Positions 11,415 through 23,680 of a DNA stretch of 64,000 nucleotides are shown in pieces. Source of the DNA: Rotaria macrura (Eukaryota > Rotifera > Eurotatoria > Philodinida > Philodinidae); the NCBI GenBank assembly GCA_900239685.1, contig OENT01000808.1, positions 1,718-65,717 of the forward strand. The letters run 5' to 3'. The translations under genes and the position numbers were made by a program. The notes under the pieces were generated by a model that saw only the letters and a program-made list of their open reading frames with translations, ran no database searches and was not told the DNA's origin. The stretch's first letter is position 1; each line of letters opens with the position of its first letter.

Positions 11415-14400
11415 TTATTGTAATGTAACTTGAAACGTTTTAATTTGCATAGCATTCAGCGTGACTACTGTACTCTTCAATGGATTTGAATCTAAAATAT
11501 CATCAGCCAATAGGTGAATTTAATATTGAAAAGAAATATTGCTCGTACTTGTTGATTCCCAATAAGATGATTCATTATCAATTGTTCTCCAAACAAGTCG
11601 TTTCATATCACTCAATGGTAAATTAGCTCCAAGCGTTAGTTCAATTAAATCAATAATTTTACCTAGACTATTAAAAAAACTTTGTAAATCAACTTGAACG
11701 GATTTTGAAAAAGTATCATCTTCATTCAATTCAAAATAGTGTTCAACACGTATAAGAAATACTTTCGATGCCAACTGATCGAATGTCAATAAATGAACAT
11801 TATATGGCATTGATTCAGTCAGAGCTGACCAAGTTTGACGAAAACTAGTTGCATAATCAGTGTAAGATAGTTGTGGTACTGCATAAGTACTAATAGGACT
11901 CATATAAAGATATTGTGCAGCAGGACGATGATATAGAGCACTGTACTCAGGTGGTTCAACAATGAGAAAATGCTTGCCACGTACTACAAGACCTTCGCCA
12001 TAAGCTGTTTCATTTATTGGTTCGCCTACACCTTGTGAATCATCATAAAGTGTACGACGATGAACCATCAGCTCAATGGAACCATCATTCATACTGGAAC
12101 CGCCTTCGGATCGATCTACATAAATCAAATAAAGAAACAATTTTGCAAAAATCGTAATACACCATTTTGTTTATACCTGTAAGGACAGTAACTTGTCTTT
12201 TATCATCTTTAATCCAAATACGACTAGCAACCGGATAATAATTTCCGCTAACATTTTCATATACTGTATAATTCCATGATGGTCGATAATCTCGTTTACG
12301 TTGTAATACTTCGCGTCCATTAGCATCGGTATAAAAAATTCCACTTGTTCTAATATCTGTATCATAACGCATAATAATTTCTTGGCCAATATTACCGTAA
12401 ATTGGTATTGGTCCAACAATCCATTCAATTTCAACCATTCTTGTATCATCATAAATTTTGATTTCTTGACTAGCCCAATTATTATATACAATCAATGCCT
12501 TTTGCACTTGATTTGTATACGTACATGTTCTAAATCAAAGCAGCTATTATGAATAAAAGTCAACCATCTTTATTTTATACTCACATTTCTCGTGAATAGT
12601 TTACAGGAAATGGATCAGATGCTAAAGGTCGAAAGAAATAAGCACCTGAAGCTTGGAACTCTGGTCGAGAGCTATTGCCTGGAAAGCCTAATATTGGAGA
12701 ATATTATAAGGAAAAAAATTTATTCAACGAATTATTGATATTTACTTATATACCAATATAAACCTTGAGCAGAAAATTGTACTGTAAAGTTTCTATTTCG
12801 ATTAGTAATACTATTTAAATTGCCTTGAAAATCAAATTCAACTCGAAGATGCTTAATTAGAAAAGAAAAAGAATGTAAAAAATGTATTTTCTAATGATAA
12901 ATTACTTGATTTTGAAGTATACATGCTTCATTATATGTTACTCTTACTGTCGATTTCTTCTTTTCTGTTAAATCAGCTATTCAAAATAAATCGTAAATAA
13001 AACTGAACAATTTTTATTTATTACTTTTAGTTTGAAAATAATAAGTATTAAAACCAAGAGCAGGTATTGACGTTTGAAATAATAATTCATATTGAGCAGA
13101 ACTTGTGCGTCCTGGAATAGCTTTTACTGGTTCAGAAATTATAATAAGCTAAATAAATATAAAATCAATAATAATAGTAAAAATGAAATCGTCCAATAAA
13201 TTTCACTTCAGCTAAAATAATTCCACCAGTAGAATTTCGTATCGTATAATCTTTTGTTACTGGTACATGAGTAAATTTATCGATGGGTTGTATTGTTGGA
13301 TTCCAAATTGTTAATGTAAACTATAAAATAATCCATTAACTAATCAATTCCTAGTCTTTATAGTATAAGATGGCTTACGCTATCTTGACCTTCGATAGGT
13401 AAACATTCACTAATATTTGAAAATTGACACAGAAACTGAGTTGGAACTGATAATGATTGATTTCCTTTTGGCAATAATTTTTTATAAGCTTCATTAATGA
13501 CATACTAGAAATCAAAAAGCCATTATCAACTTCTATAGAAATATATTTTGTTTTGTTACAAGTGCTGAATCAATGCCTTCTGATAATCTTTGAGCATAAT
13601 CATCAGCAACGTGCTGTTTTTCCGTTCCGCTAACTGCATCGTGATGTTGAACAACGCCCATCGCTTCACCTGTACTCGTGTATTTAGTATTTTAATTGTG
13701 TAAAAGAAAAACTTGTTTCGTCTATTATACTTAGAGGAAAAAATGCTTGACGCAGTGTACTATTGGAAAATGCATTAAGTTGTTTTGTCACTTGAAGAAT
13801 ATTATTTGAATAGCGCTCATATCGTTTTAATGCCGGTCTTGAGGTAAAATAACCAGTCCAAAGTCCATGTTGATTAAAGGATATTGGAAAGAAATCATCT
13901 GTTTTCGTTGTCCATGTTCGATTAGCTTTATTTAATGCATATAAATAACATGTGGGAGTCGAATAGAATAGATTAACATCGCTTCCATTTACTTGCTAAA
14001 AAATTTCAGAATCATTCTTTTTCAAATAAATCATTGTATTCATAATTACCTCAGCATTCACATATTTGATTAATTTTTCTAAATTTTTATACCATTCATT
14101 GGCATTCTCATAATGAAAATCACTGCCCATTGTCATCATTATGTGATTTGTTGTGAAGCTACGAGCCTAAAAATACAAATCTAAATAGTTGTAAAGCAGG
14201 AACCATAAAGAGTCATAACTGTTGACATTGGCTCTTTTGAGAAATTTTACTTTACCTTTGTCAAACTAATAGCATAATATATATTAAAATGAGTTCTGAA
14301 AGAACTAGTCCTCTAGCATTTGTTTTTTCTGTAAATATATGTCGATTATGAAACAATCTATGACTATCTAGTTGTAACAGCCAGACTGCTGATGATAATT

Positions 14401-17400
14401 ATGTAATTTTATCTATTCATCAATGAGCAATCAGATTGATTTTTCATGGATTTTAATCACTTTTCAAGAACTAAACAATACTATAAAAATATCTAGGAAA
14501 AACGCTGGTCAGATAATGAAAGTTCGAGACTTGTTTCTATGATATTGACCGAATCTTGATAAGAAAATTACGATTCGGATGAAAACTTAAATGATATTCT
14601 CAATTATCATCCTGTATTAACGTAGACTTGAATGTATTTCAAATATTTGTATAGTTATTGTTTAGGAAAGTTTATCTTCGGATATTCATCAAGATTAGTG
14701 AAGAGGAATGATTTCCATGGCGAAGTTATTTCGACAGTAAGAATCAAGTTTAAAGCTTATAAAACTGAAAATAACATACGAGGAAACAATAAAAATGAAA
14801 TTCACCTTTTGACTCACTTATATTCGCGCATCATAGACAAGTTCCCCTAGTCGAACATCGTCTAAGTAAGATCTTGTCAAGATCTTGAAAAGATAATTTG
14901 TATCTATATATCTTGTTTGTATCAGCTATATATCTGTACCTAAGTACACTGACTTTTGAGCCTATGACAGTTGAGCTCCCGACACTTGAGCTTTTTATAG
15001 ACAGACTGGGTCAAAGGAAATAGATATCAGGGGAGATTTTATGAAAATTGAAGTACGCTGTACATCACGGCACCTACAAGTTGGAAATGGCTATCTTAGT
15101 AGAACAGAGAAATTTGATATCCCGAAAGAAACGATATTTTTTCGTACGTGATTAGCTATTGTATCAACGAATGGTATAAGTTTAACGATAACGCAAGAAA
15201 AGATTATACATCATTTTAAAAAGTACTGATTTGCCATGTCCATTGTGAAATCGTCGAAAAGAAAAGACCAACTTCTTTATGAAGGCTTTCGTTATAAAAG
15301 AGCAAACAAAAGCCAAGTCACATGGCGATGTGATCTATAGTGGTTGTATCAATCGTCATAATCGTCATCGTTTACCTCGGCTTCCTATATAATTTTGGAA
15401 TTGTTTCGCTCGTCTTGATTATCAATTACCACGCACTAATAATGATCAAGAAGGTTGGCATACTGCTTTACAAGTAAGATTCTACACATATGAATTAATT
15501 TTAGGGTCTTCATGTAAAATAATTTTTTCGGAAATGTATGCGTAAAGCTCCATCGATATACGAATCAGTTAAAGATCTCAAGACAGAACAACACGCCAAT
15601 TTGATTTTTGCGGAAAGAACCGACACTGGTGTTTCCTAGATAACTAAACGGTTTTTTTTTTGAGGAAATGAACGAATAATTTCAAATTTTAATCAGTTAT
15701 TTTCATACATGTACGAGTGAAGAGTATTTCAAGAAAGCCAGAACATTATTTAAGTTTTAGTTTTCATTTTTTAAAAAAGCTTTTCACTATCATTATTATG
15801 CATGTTGATAGTCGGGCGATATCTATGAATGAGAAGGTCAATTGTCGGGAGCTCAATTGTCGTTAGGCTGAATTGTCGTTAGGCTCAACTGTCGGGGCTC
15901 AACTGTCGTAGGCTCACAAGTCGTGTCACCCTGTACCTAAGATCTTGGCAAGATCATGGACAAGATATCGGTTACTATTGTCTTCTCACAAGATCTTGAG
16001 TAAAACATAAAGCGACATCATTCGTATATTTAGATGCTGACTAGTAGCCATTCACCGTTCTCTTTTGCACATGCAGTCGTATATAAACAACACGATTGAC
16101 CTTAGGAAACATACATTTTCAAAATATGTTTTTCAATACTATTACTCGATTATTAATTATTCGAGAACATGCTGATCTCGATCGATGATTGGGAGAGAAT
16201 TACCCTGAAGTGATCTCACGGAGATCCAGCCAACGCAAAGCTAGTCAACTCCCAAGATCTGACTTTCTTGAATTATATTGGAGAGGATAAATAAATTGAA
16301 AATAATTTTAAAAAAATCTCATAGTACATTTTTACAGAAAAAATAAAAAATGCACTGCACGGTAGGTTGGGACCACATTTTTAGAATGCACCGTACATGG
16401 TCTCGCAAATCACGACGCATGCAACACGTTTAATCTTCGTAGGTATCCAAGATATTATGGATTTGTGCATTAGATCTTACATATCTGTGCCCAAGATCTT
16501 ACACATTTGTACACAAGATCTGTTCACTTATCTTTACCCAAGATCTTGCTTACAAGATGTTCGACTAGGGTCCACTTCATTTTAGATACCAATTGAGAAT
16601 TTAACGCATAAGCTTTCATTCAAATTGAAATTTTCCCATCGCAGTTATTTGTTAAATAAGAGTAAGAAAAGGTCCAAAATTATCTCGTCACTGCAGATAC
16701 TCAGTTCTTTCCTAGATTTTTTAATATCTTTTTGTAGTACTCAAAAAGTGCTACCGAATTCTGTGCTTGCAGATTCAAATCTTGTAAACATGTGACAGTC
16801 AACAACGATTTCAGTCGGCATGCTCAAAACAAAAAACAAATGTTACATATTTAATCCCACCACCGTTCAGTTTGAAACATCTCGTTTGACAGTTTTTCAT
16901 ACAAGACATCAAACTTCAGACAACCGATTTCAACAGTTATCAATCCACATCTTTCATGTACATAATACTTACTTGAAAATGTGCTTCATCGATAAATGCT
17001 TGAACCCTTTCACGTACGTTATAATCATGCAATGTTGGATCATCCTATATGGACATATTAAACGTGATTAGAGAAAGCAGAAATGATAAACTAACTTTAA
17101 TAGGTTCATCACGACAACGATAATCGAAACAAAATGATTGCGGTGCAGTATAAACTCTAGGCAGTATGCCAGTAAAAAGCCAACTCTCTTCACCTAAATT
17201 ATTACTTCCTTTCCATACCATTTCCATTGTTTTTGTTGAATTTCGAACAGCATAATCTTGAAAATCAACTCTTCCAAAAAACAATCCATCAAAACCCATC
17301 TGTAAATAATAGTTCTTTGAAAAATAAGTTGTATACTAATAAACTAACTCGTGCAAAGAGTGATGCCACTTCTCTTGAGTGACCGAATGGATCAATCTGC

Positions 17401-18093
17401 CACCCAAGTTTTGGTCGACCACATTCTCCAAATTGGTCACGTAAAAATTCAGCCCCTAAACTATGTTGGTCAATAATTGAATTGTAGTGTGTTACCCCTT
17501 CGTCATTCATGGACCATCCACCAGAAATGAACTCAAGATGACCTAAGTCAATGAATATTAAATAATGATTTTTAAACATGACATGCATTTACCTGCATTA
17601 ACGAGTTGTCTCACTGTATTTCGCATATCCTCAGTTTGTTGCTTCCACCAACGCCAGAAAAAAGCTATTTCAACATAAATAAAACGACGATCAGGATTTT
17701 CAATTAATGCTGGAATGACCGAATCAAGAATATATTGAACAGCGGCGTGTTGAATATCATTACGAGCTAAAGTTTAGAAGAGAAAAAGAATTTTTAATTC
17801 GAAGCATACAGAAGTCTTTTACAGACCACCATAAAAATACTGGTCTACGGTTTTCAACCAGCCAACATCATCGTGCGTGTGTGGCACAATATGAACATTA
17901 AGTTTATCAGGTTGTCCTAAGTTACATGCCTAGAAAAGGTAAAGATAAATATATGAGCTGAACGCCATTAGTGTTGTTCGATTAAGAATCACTTTACATC
18001 ATAGCCACAACTATCGTCTGATTTGAATGGTGCTCCCAGATATCCAGCAAAGAACGCAGCAAATACAAGTGCACAATATACCACTGTATGCAT
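11415..18093 (-). CDS. MAN2B1: Lysosomal alpha-mannosidase (glycoside hydrolase family 38), 18 exons
   Basis: Removes terminal alpha-mannose from N-glycans in the lysosome. Exons (plus coordinates, transcription order): 17998-18093, 17827-17929, 17593-17766, 17349-17542, 17096-17299, 16973-17044, 14050-14166, 13731-13995, 13560-13669, 13379-13504, 13207-13320, 13025-13148, 12906-12976, 12746-12851, 12585-12678, 12177-12529, 11549-12115, 11415-11491. All introns are GT-AG, phases match, and the total is 2967 nt: 988 residues plus stop, close to the family length. Exon 1 encodes a signal peptide ([20 protein letters not shown]). Zinc-site motif PHTHDDVGW is near residue 48, GGWSMND near 132, the nucleophile Asp of IDPFGHS near 175, and the zinc-ligand motif HHDAVSGT near 417. 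The C-terminal part has [19 protein letters not shown]-like [11 protein letters not shown] and [17 protein letters not shown]. The last small exon ends [15 protein letters not shown]. The exon 2 donor (GTCTGT) is unusual; the more standard site 4 bp downstream breaks the frame. Introns are 45-100 bp except intron 6 (14167-16972), enlarged by transposons. No lesion is seen. Confidence 0.95.
14945..15931. mobile_element. MULE-like DNA transposon remnant nested inside the intronic element
   Basis: It is flanked by a direct repeat of about 11 bp, CTGTACCTAAG (14934-14944 and 15931-15941; the exact edge is ambiguous by 1-2 bases), in the size range of Mutator-like target duplications. Termini are imperfect inverted repeats containing TGAGCCTAYGACAGTTGAGC, followed by further copies of the GTCG..TTGAGC motif, especially at the right end (15830-15920). 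The interior at 15249-15340 (+) encodes a FLYWCH zinc-finger-like segment, a domain often carried by Mutator-type elements. Stops and frameshifts follow, so it is inactive. Confidence 0.75.
15249..15640 (+). pseudogene. FLYWCH-type zinc-finger fragment
   Basis: Reading from about 15249 gives [20 protein letters not shown] followed by [10 protein letters not shown], matching the FLYWCH pattern in which an L-Y-x-G-F-x-Y stretch precedes W-x-C. A frameshift leads to [11 protein letters not shown], where the second Cys and the His pair would lie. After a possible short intron (GTAAGATT at 15472 to about 15510) the frame encodes [20 protein letters not shown] before stopping. These domains bind DNA and are associated with MULE transposases and some chromatin proteins. 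The location inside a MULE-like element favours a transposon origin. Confidence 0.6.
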
Positions 18094-20239
18094 TGAAAAT
18101 TTTCCAATATAAACCACCAAATTAAGTGATAAGAACAATGGCTAGAAAGCAAAATTATAAACGCCTTATCTAAACTAACAAGATGTAAATGTTAAGGTGT
18201 GTTCGATCTCACGGCAAATATGAATATGTTTCATGTCTCTGATAGAATTGTGAAAAGAATGTAGCAAGGAGGCACTTGAAAACGTTTTAGTACTTGACGC
18301 ACCTTTTATTTGCGAAGAGGTAATGATGATAAGATGGTTAGCTGTAAAAAGATATCTGTGCCTTGCGACACGAATAACTCGATATTGCTCTGATTTACTA
18401 AATATAATTTAAAAAATGCATTTAGATTTCACCAAAAGAATTTCGCATTTCATTCGTACGAGATGGAAAACTGTGTGTTCAATCTTTTAGTTGTCGATAT
18501 ATGGACCAATCTTTTGAAGACAGATTCTTTGAGAATTGAAATTTTTTTTCTTTGGTTTACCTATTATATGCAATTCACAATGATTACATAAAAAAACGTT
18601 TATGATATTGAAAAAAAACGTTAAATTTTCTTTTATTTAGAAAAAAATGCTAGTTTACAAGTAACAGGTTTGATGTCTGATTCAGAGATTGTCGAATCTG
18701 AGTCGTGACTCGAACTTGACTGTGACTTCAAAATTAAGTAATGTTGACACGACCGTTTGAGTCAAGACATGTTTTAGTTTATAAGTTCAACAGTTTGCGC
18801 GTGACTATGGATGCGCATCAGATAAGAAATACACTTACACTAACAACACCCGTACCAACATACAAACTTGTGTTGAAAAAATGCTTGTATTCCTGTCTAT
18901 GGTGTTGTATTCATCCCTTGTAACCGTTGAACTCAATAATAATTTGGCTCATGGTTTACTATGTAGTAGTTCAGATGTCATTCAAACAAGAAGCTTTCAT
19001 CGCGGTCAGTTAGCAACTTTCCAGAGAATTGTGCACCCGTTATTCTGAGTGGGTTCACAACTGACGGTATTAATGAGATTCGGCTGCAACATGGTATAAT
19101 ATCTTGTTTGCTGAATCTACTTCACTGACGTTCTCATTTATGGAGACTCTTCAATGTGTTGTGTGATATGATTATGGACAGAGACCGTTGGATTGTGTCT
19201 CAGGAGCGAGATGATATCTTACCCAGAGAAGATTTCTATTTCATATGGTCCAAATATAGGCGAGGCTTTAGAACCTGGAGAAGCACTTTTGGCTTGGCAT
19301 TGATCGAATCTAGATGTTGATTAATCAGAATGCGAATCAATTGTGACTCGATCTTAAAGACTTTGATGGACAGAAACGATTTGTCGAGCGTGCTTTGTTT
19401 CGTGAGATTAACGAACTGAACAAGCATCGATTAAATCATGGCAGATTTCTGAAAGGCGATACTGGCGACTGACTAAGTCGTTAGAATGGTCACATATTTT
19501 TTGCTAAAGATCAAAATTATGCACATAACCAGTTTCGTGCACCGAGACGTATAATGGACCTGGGGGGGGGGGGGGGGGTTCTCGTCTTCTTGTTGCTCAA
19601 AAGTGAGCGGAGCACAGTTATGGGGCTTTCATCCGACATTTTATATTGACTCACAAGATGCCTTGAGGGTAACTTAGCGTGATCTATACTATTCGATGAA
19701 AAAAACACTGAACTGAAGATTCGGTCAATTTGGTTCAAACCACAATTAACTGCTTTTTAAGTCATATCTGTCATTTCTGACGGATCCTTTCTCACAGCTC
19801 TTTTAAATTTTTAATACAGAACATAACACTAGTAAACCTCATTCAGAAATGAATCCCTTTTCTGAGCAGCCGAAACAACTTTAGGCAATGGAACAAGTTG
19901 ATTGTCTGATTGCCACTGATAATCCCATATTAGTTTTCATGATTACACTTAATGACAATCATACTTTTTATTAGAGAATTATTTTTCTCATGACCATCAT
20001 TACTAATGAGTGTCCAGACTTGAATTAGCTATTTTCCATTACGTTCAAGTGTTTGTTTTTTAGAGTGTGAATGTATTGCTGTTTTCTTGAGTATGAAGAA
20101 TGGAGCCAAGCCTAGTGATGGGAAGTTACCAGTTCCCCGATAACTGGTAACTTTTCCCTTTCCGTTACGTTACAAGGCAACGGTAACTTCCATCCCCTAG
20201 CCAAGCTACACCCTCAACCGAACCCTGAAAGTCCTATTA
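18094..20239. other. No gene recognised; 17-base poly-G run at 19562-19578
   Basis: Sequence upstream of the mannosidase start, expected to hold its promoter, though no element can be pointed to. A run of 17 G occurs at 19562-19578. Near 20118-20205 a small imperfect inverted repeat surrounds GATGGGAAGTTACC / GGTAACTTCCATC and looks like a short foldback remnant. Nothing coding is recognised. Confidence 0.5.
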
Positions 20240-20658
20240 CACTGTAAAAAATAATCGTAGAATAATAAACCCTATGAAAAGGGTTTATGCCAGTCCTAAA
20301 CCCTTCACCGTATATTAATAAACCCTTTTAGCGTTTATTAATGTTTCCTAAATCCTTTAAGGGTTTCGGAGGAGCTCAAATACGGAAAAAAGGGTTTATT
20401 ATACGTTGCACTTTAATAAACCCCTAAGGGTTTATGAGCTTGAAAAGGGTTTAGGAGGCATAATAAACCCTTAGGGGTTTATTAAAGTGCAACGTATAAT
20501 AAACCCTTTTTTCCGTATTTGAGCTCCTCCGAAACCCTTAAAGGATTTAGGAAACATTAATAAACGCTAAAAGGGTTTATTAATATACGGTGAAGGGTTT
20601 AGGACTGGCATAAACCCTTTTCATAGGGTTTATTATTCTACGATTATTTTTTACAGTG
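20240..20658. mobile_element. Foldback MITE (419 bp) with TA flanks and TTTAGGG-like internal repeats
   Basis: A near-perfect palindrome: the left arm from CACTGTAAAAAATAATCG is repeated inverted to the right end CGATTATTTTTTACAGTG, with arms close to 200 bp and a very short centre near 20445. It is bounded by TA on each side, as in Tc1/mariner-type MITEs. The arms contain about a dozen copies of AAACCCT / AGGGTTT. These resemble plant-type telomere repeats but are probably internal element repeats. The element has no ORF. Confidence 0.85.
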
Positions 20659-21674
20659 TACTCGATTGCACAATCGAAAAACACTTTTGATTGCCTGCAT
20701 TCAGCACCCTCGAACTTTTATTGGGTGAAAGCTACATGGGAATAGTAGGCATCTGTTCAGTAGTTTCAGACATCGAGAAGTTAGATTTCATGAAGGGACG
20801 AAGATATTGTGTTTCGTTCTTTGTTTCAGTTCTACATGTGACCCTCCTTCTAATAGAGAGACCAACCCCATCATGAACCTTATCTTCATTTTCTCACACG
20901 AGAATGTTTAAAAATATATCATCCTACATGCGCAAAAATAAGTTAAAAATTGATCTCTTGAGAAACTAGAATAACTAATTAGCATTTCAGTGCCATTGAT
21001 TTAATAAAATATCAAGACACGCTCTTCCTCTTTGATTGAAAATCATCTTCTTAACTTAGACAAGTCTTTGCTAAGTAGATCATAGTAGGACTCTTGAGCA
21101 TTTTGAAATAAATTAAATGCTTGATTAACCATTTTATTATTCCTGTTAGTGCACAAGAGAATTTAATAATAGGCTTCTCGAACAGTTATCATGCTACTTT
21201 AATTGATTGATTTTCAATATATCTCAATAAAAGCGTAGTATGTTTTGTGGAGTCTTCAATGGTAAACATTTCACTTTTCATTCAATAGAGCGTAAATTTT
21301 ATTTTCCATAAAAAAGAGATTACAATAACGAGTAACAATACAACCACTGTGACTTGTGATGCATATTACGAACAAATGATTTGTTCAAAACAATGTACAT
21401 GCGTCATAACTAGCACTTTGTATCGAATCAGAAAACTTCATTACAGAGTTTGATTTGAGAAATATCAGATTGAATTGGCACTGCTACAACAATTGAACAA
21501 CAAAGGTAAGTAAAAATAAATATCTTTCATTTATCAATCGTGTTTATCAATCAGCAGGACCATGGTGTGAATAATTCAAAACAAAGCGATTTAAAAATTT
21601 GAACCATAAAGCATAATAGAAACTTTCTATGTAATTAACGCTAACTAATGACGGCTATAAAGCGTTGAGAGTGT
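20659..21674. other. No gene recognised
   Basis: AT-rich sequence just downstream (in gene sense) of the terminal exon at 21675-21833 on the minus strand. It may contain that gene's 3' untranslated region. No other feature was seen. Confidence 0.45.
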
Positions 21675-23680
21675 TTAGATGTATGCTTTAGGTATAGGTT
21701 CAATTCGTGCAAAGCTAATACCAGTAATTGATCTAATGTAATTTGAATTGCCACCATAAGACTCATTATCAATGGGGAATTGTGTTGATCGAAATGAAGA
21801 ATGCAAATGTGGGGAACTTGGAGCTATACCAATCTAAAATTGACATGAAAATAAAAAATACATTTTTATTGAAAGTGTAGAGTATCACTTTTGTCAAGGA
21901 AGATGGCGGTGACGAATTAGAACTTGCGAAGATGCCTGTAAAAAAAACGAGGAGAGCATGTAATATGCATAGTATTTAAAACATTACACTAGCTAATTCA
22001 ATTATTTGTGTTTTTGGTTCAGCCCAGGTCGAATGAAACGATCCATAAACGGTCGTAGATGAAAAAAATACGACAATATAGAGTGGTCTTACAAATTGAT
22101 CGTATATGGTCTTAAGATTATTATTGTTGGCGTTCTCTTCCTTTTTTATTATTTAAGAAATATAATTTATTTCTTGACGTTTCGATCAATGAAACTGATC
22201 TTCTTCAGAAGTTCTGGAACAGTTAATATGATAAATAAATAAAATAGATAAAATATACAAAAGAAGATAAAAGATTAAAAGAGACAATTAACGTGATGAG
22301 TCATATACGTGTCAAAGTGATTATTTTTTTTCCTTTCCTTTATACATACATATATACCGGTACGGACAACTAAAAATAAAAGAAAAGAATTCCAGTCTCT
22401 ACCATCTTGTCCGTAACGGTATATATATATTTATAAAGAAAAGGAAAAAGAAATAATCACTTCGGCAAGTATATGACTCATCACGTTAATTGTCTCTTTT
22501 AATCTTTTATCTTCTTTTGTATATTTTATCTATTTTATTTATTTATCATACTAACTGTTCGAGAACTTCTGAAGAAGATCAATTCCATTGATCGAAACGT
22601 CAAGAAATAAATTATATTTCATAAATAATAAAAAAGGAAGAGAACGCCAGCAATAACAATGTCAAAAACCTTCCTCAATCGTAAACAATGATCTTAAGAT
22701 GATGAAACAAGATAGCTCATACGATGCCCGTATAGAAAGCGCCACAAATGTTACGTATTTTAGTCGTACCTGTAGAATGCTGTCAAACAATCGGAAGAAA
22801 GTACATTTTTCAGATGCAGTAACTCTTTTCCTTTGCTTTTGTATAGAACATACCAAAAGTTCTACGTTATTATGAAAACGATTTCAATAAGCCTTATAAC
22901 ACACATTCTTGATTGTGGTGCTCTTATAGAAAACGTGTTATAGTGTAGAAATCTGATTGAAATAAAGTTTTAGTTTGATTTGAAATAAAATTTAAAGAAT
23001 TACGGAATTTTCATCGACTTTTTATTTTTCGTGTTTCTATTGATCTATTCGAAACGAAGACGTGTAGAGAACTTAAAAACTTCCAAGTTTAAGCGAGACA
23101 TTCACTTCAATATTTTTCGAATGCTGAGATCTATGCTTTTTCAACATGTTACTATATACTCCTTTTATTTTTATATTTTATTTGTAATCCTTTGAAAAAC
23201 GTATTAAAAGTTTTTGCTCATTTGCGCCATCGCCATATTCTACTTTATCTTTTGATGTAAATTATATGGTGATCGAAAGTAGGTGAATATATGAATAAAA
23301 TAAATATTTTTCTTGTTTTTATTTTGTTTTTTTAATGAAAAAGATTTGTGAACCGAGGAAAAGTTGACAATAGCAGTATAGTTATTTTTAGACTCCGCCA
23401 ACATTAAACAGCTAGTCAATATCATATCAAAACTACTGAGAAACTGCCTACTTACAGAGGTAAATGATACAAAATCCGTCCCATAAACGACGGTAATTGC
23501 ATGGTAGTTCAATATTTCACATTTGTAAACGATGCTGTAACATTGTTTTGTTTGATCGACCTGGGAGCTGTTACCATTGGATGATTTTAGATGTGAGTTC
23601 AATGATGTGATTTTCAATAAATTTTAGATTTACATACTGTCATCGGTGCAGAATGTTTAACATAAGAATTTAATTGACAT
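21675..23680 (-). CDS. Unrecognised multi-exon gene, partial (four exons seen)
   Basis: Four stretches look like true exons with consensus splice sites. 23638-23680 encodes CQLNSYVKHSAPMT. 23456-23560 is in phase with it and encodes VDQTKQCYSIVYKCEILNYH then AITVVYGTDFVSFTS. 21889-21935 encodes IFASSNSSPPSSLTK. 21675-21833 encodes IGIAPSSPHLHSSFRSTQFP through ISFARIEPIPKAYI and a stop. The last two join in phase. A further candidate exon near 22760-22826 would encode QRKRVTASEKCTFFRLFDSI. The 5' end and the middle are not resolved, and a 544-bp foldback sits in the 1.5-kb gap. The cysteine-containing segment followed by a Ser/Pro-rich tail suggests a membrane or secreted protein, but no family is recognised. 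Whether the gene still works is unknown. Confidence 0.45.
22117..22660. mobile_element. Foldback element (544 bp), arms carrying a hammerhead-like CTGAAGA/GAAACGTC core
   Basis: The left arm from ATTATTATTGTTGGCGTTCTC is matched inverted by the right arm ending GAGAACGCCAGCAATAACAAT. Arms are about 240 bp with scattered mismatches around a short centre near 22385. Each arm, read outward, contains CTGAAGAAGATCA, a small stem-loop, then TTGATCGAAACGTC. This spacing matches the catalytic-core strands of hammerhead ribozymes (CUGANGA and GAAA), found in Penelope-like elements. A stem III and a cleavage triplet were not identified. It may be an inverted pair of Penelope-type terminal repeats. Confidence 0.75.

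Larger units (their letters stand above)
14845..16570. mobile_element. Non-autonomous DNA transposon in mannosidase intron 6 (CCCTAGTCGAACATC termini)
   Basis: The left end CCCTAGTCGAACATCGTC (14845) matches, inverted, the right end GATGTTCGACTAGGG (ending 16570). Both arms carry subterminal AAGATCTTG motifs several times, typical of transposase-binding repeats. The terminal match is roughly 15 bp perfect and extends imperfectly to about 50 bp. No clear target duplication was found, so the superfamily is not assigned. The interior is interrupted by a second element at 14945-15931. No transposase ORF belongs to the outer element. Confidence 0.7.

Noticed and set aside
12171..12491. 106-codon minus-strand ORF
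   Set aside because: Alternative frame of mannosidase exon 16.
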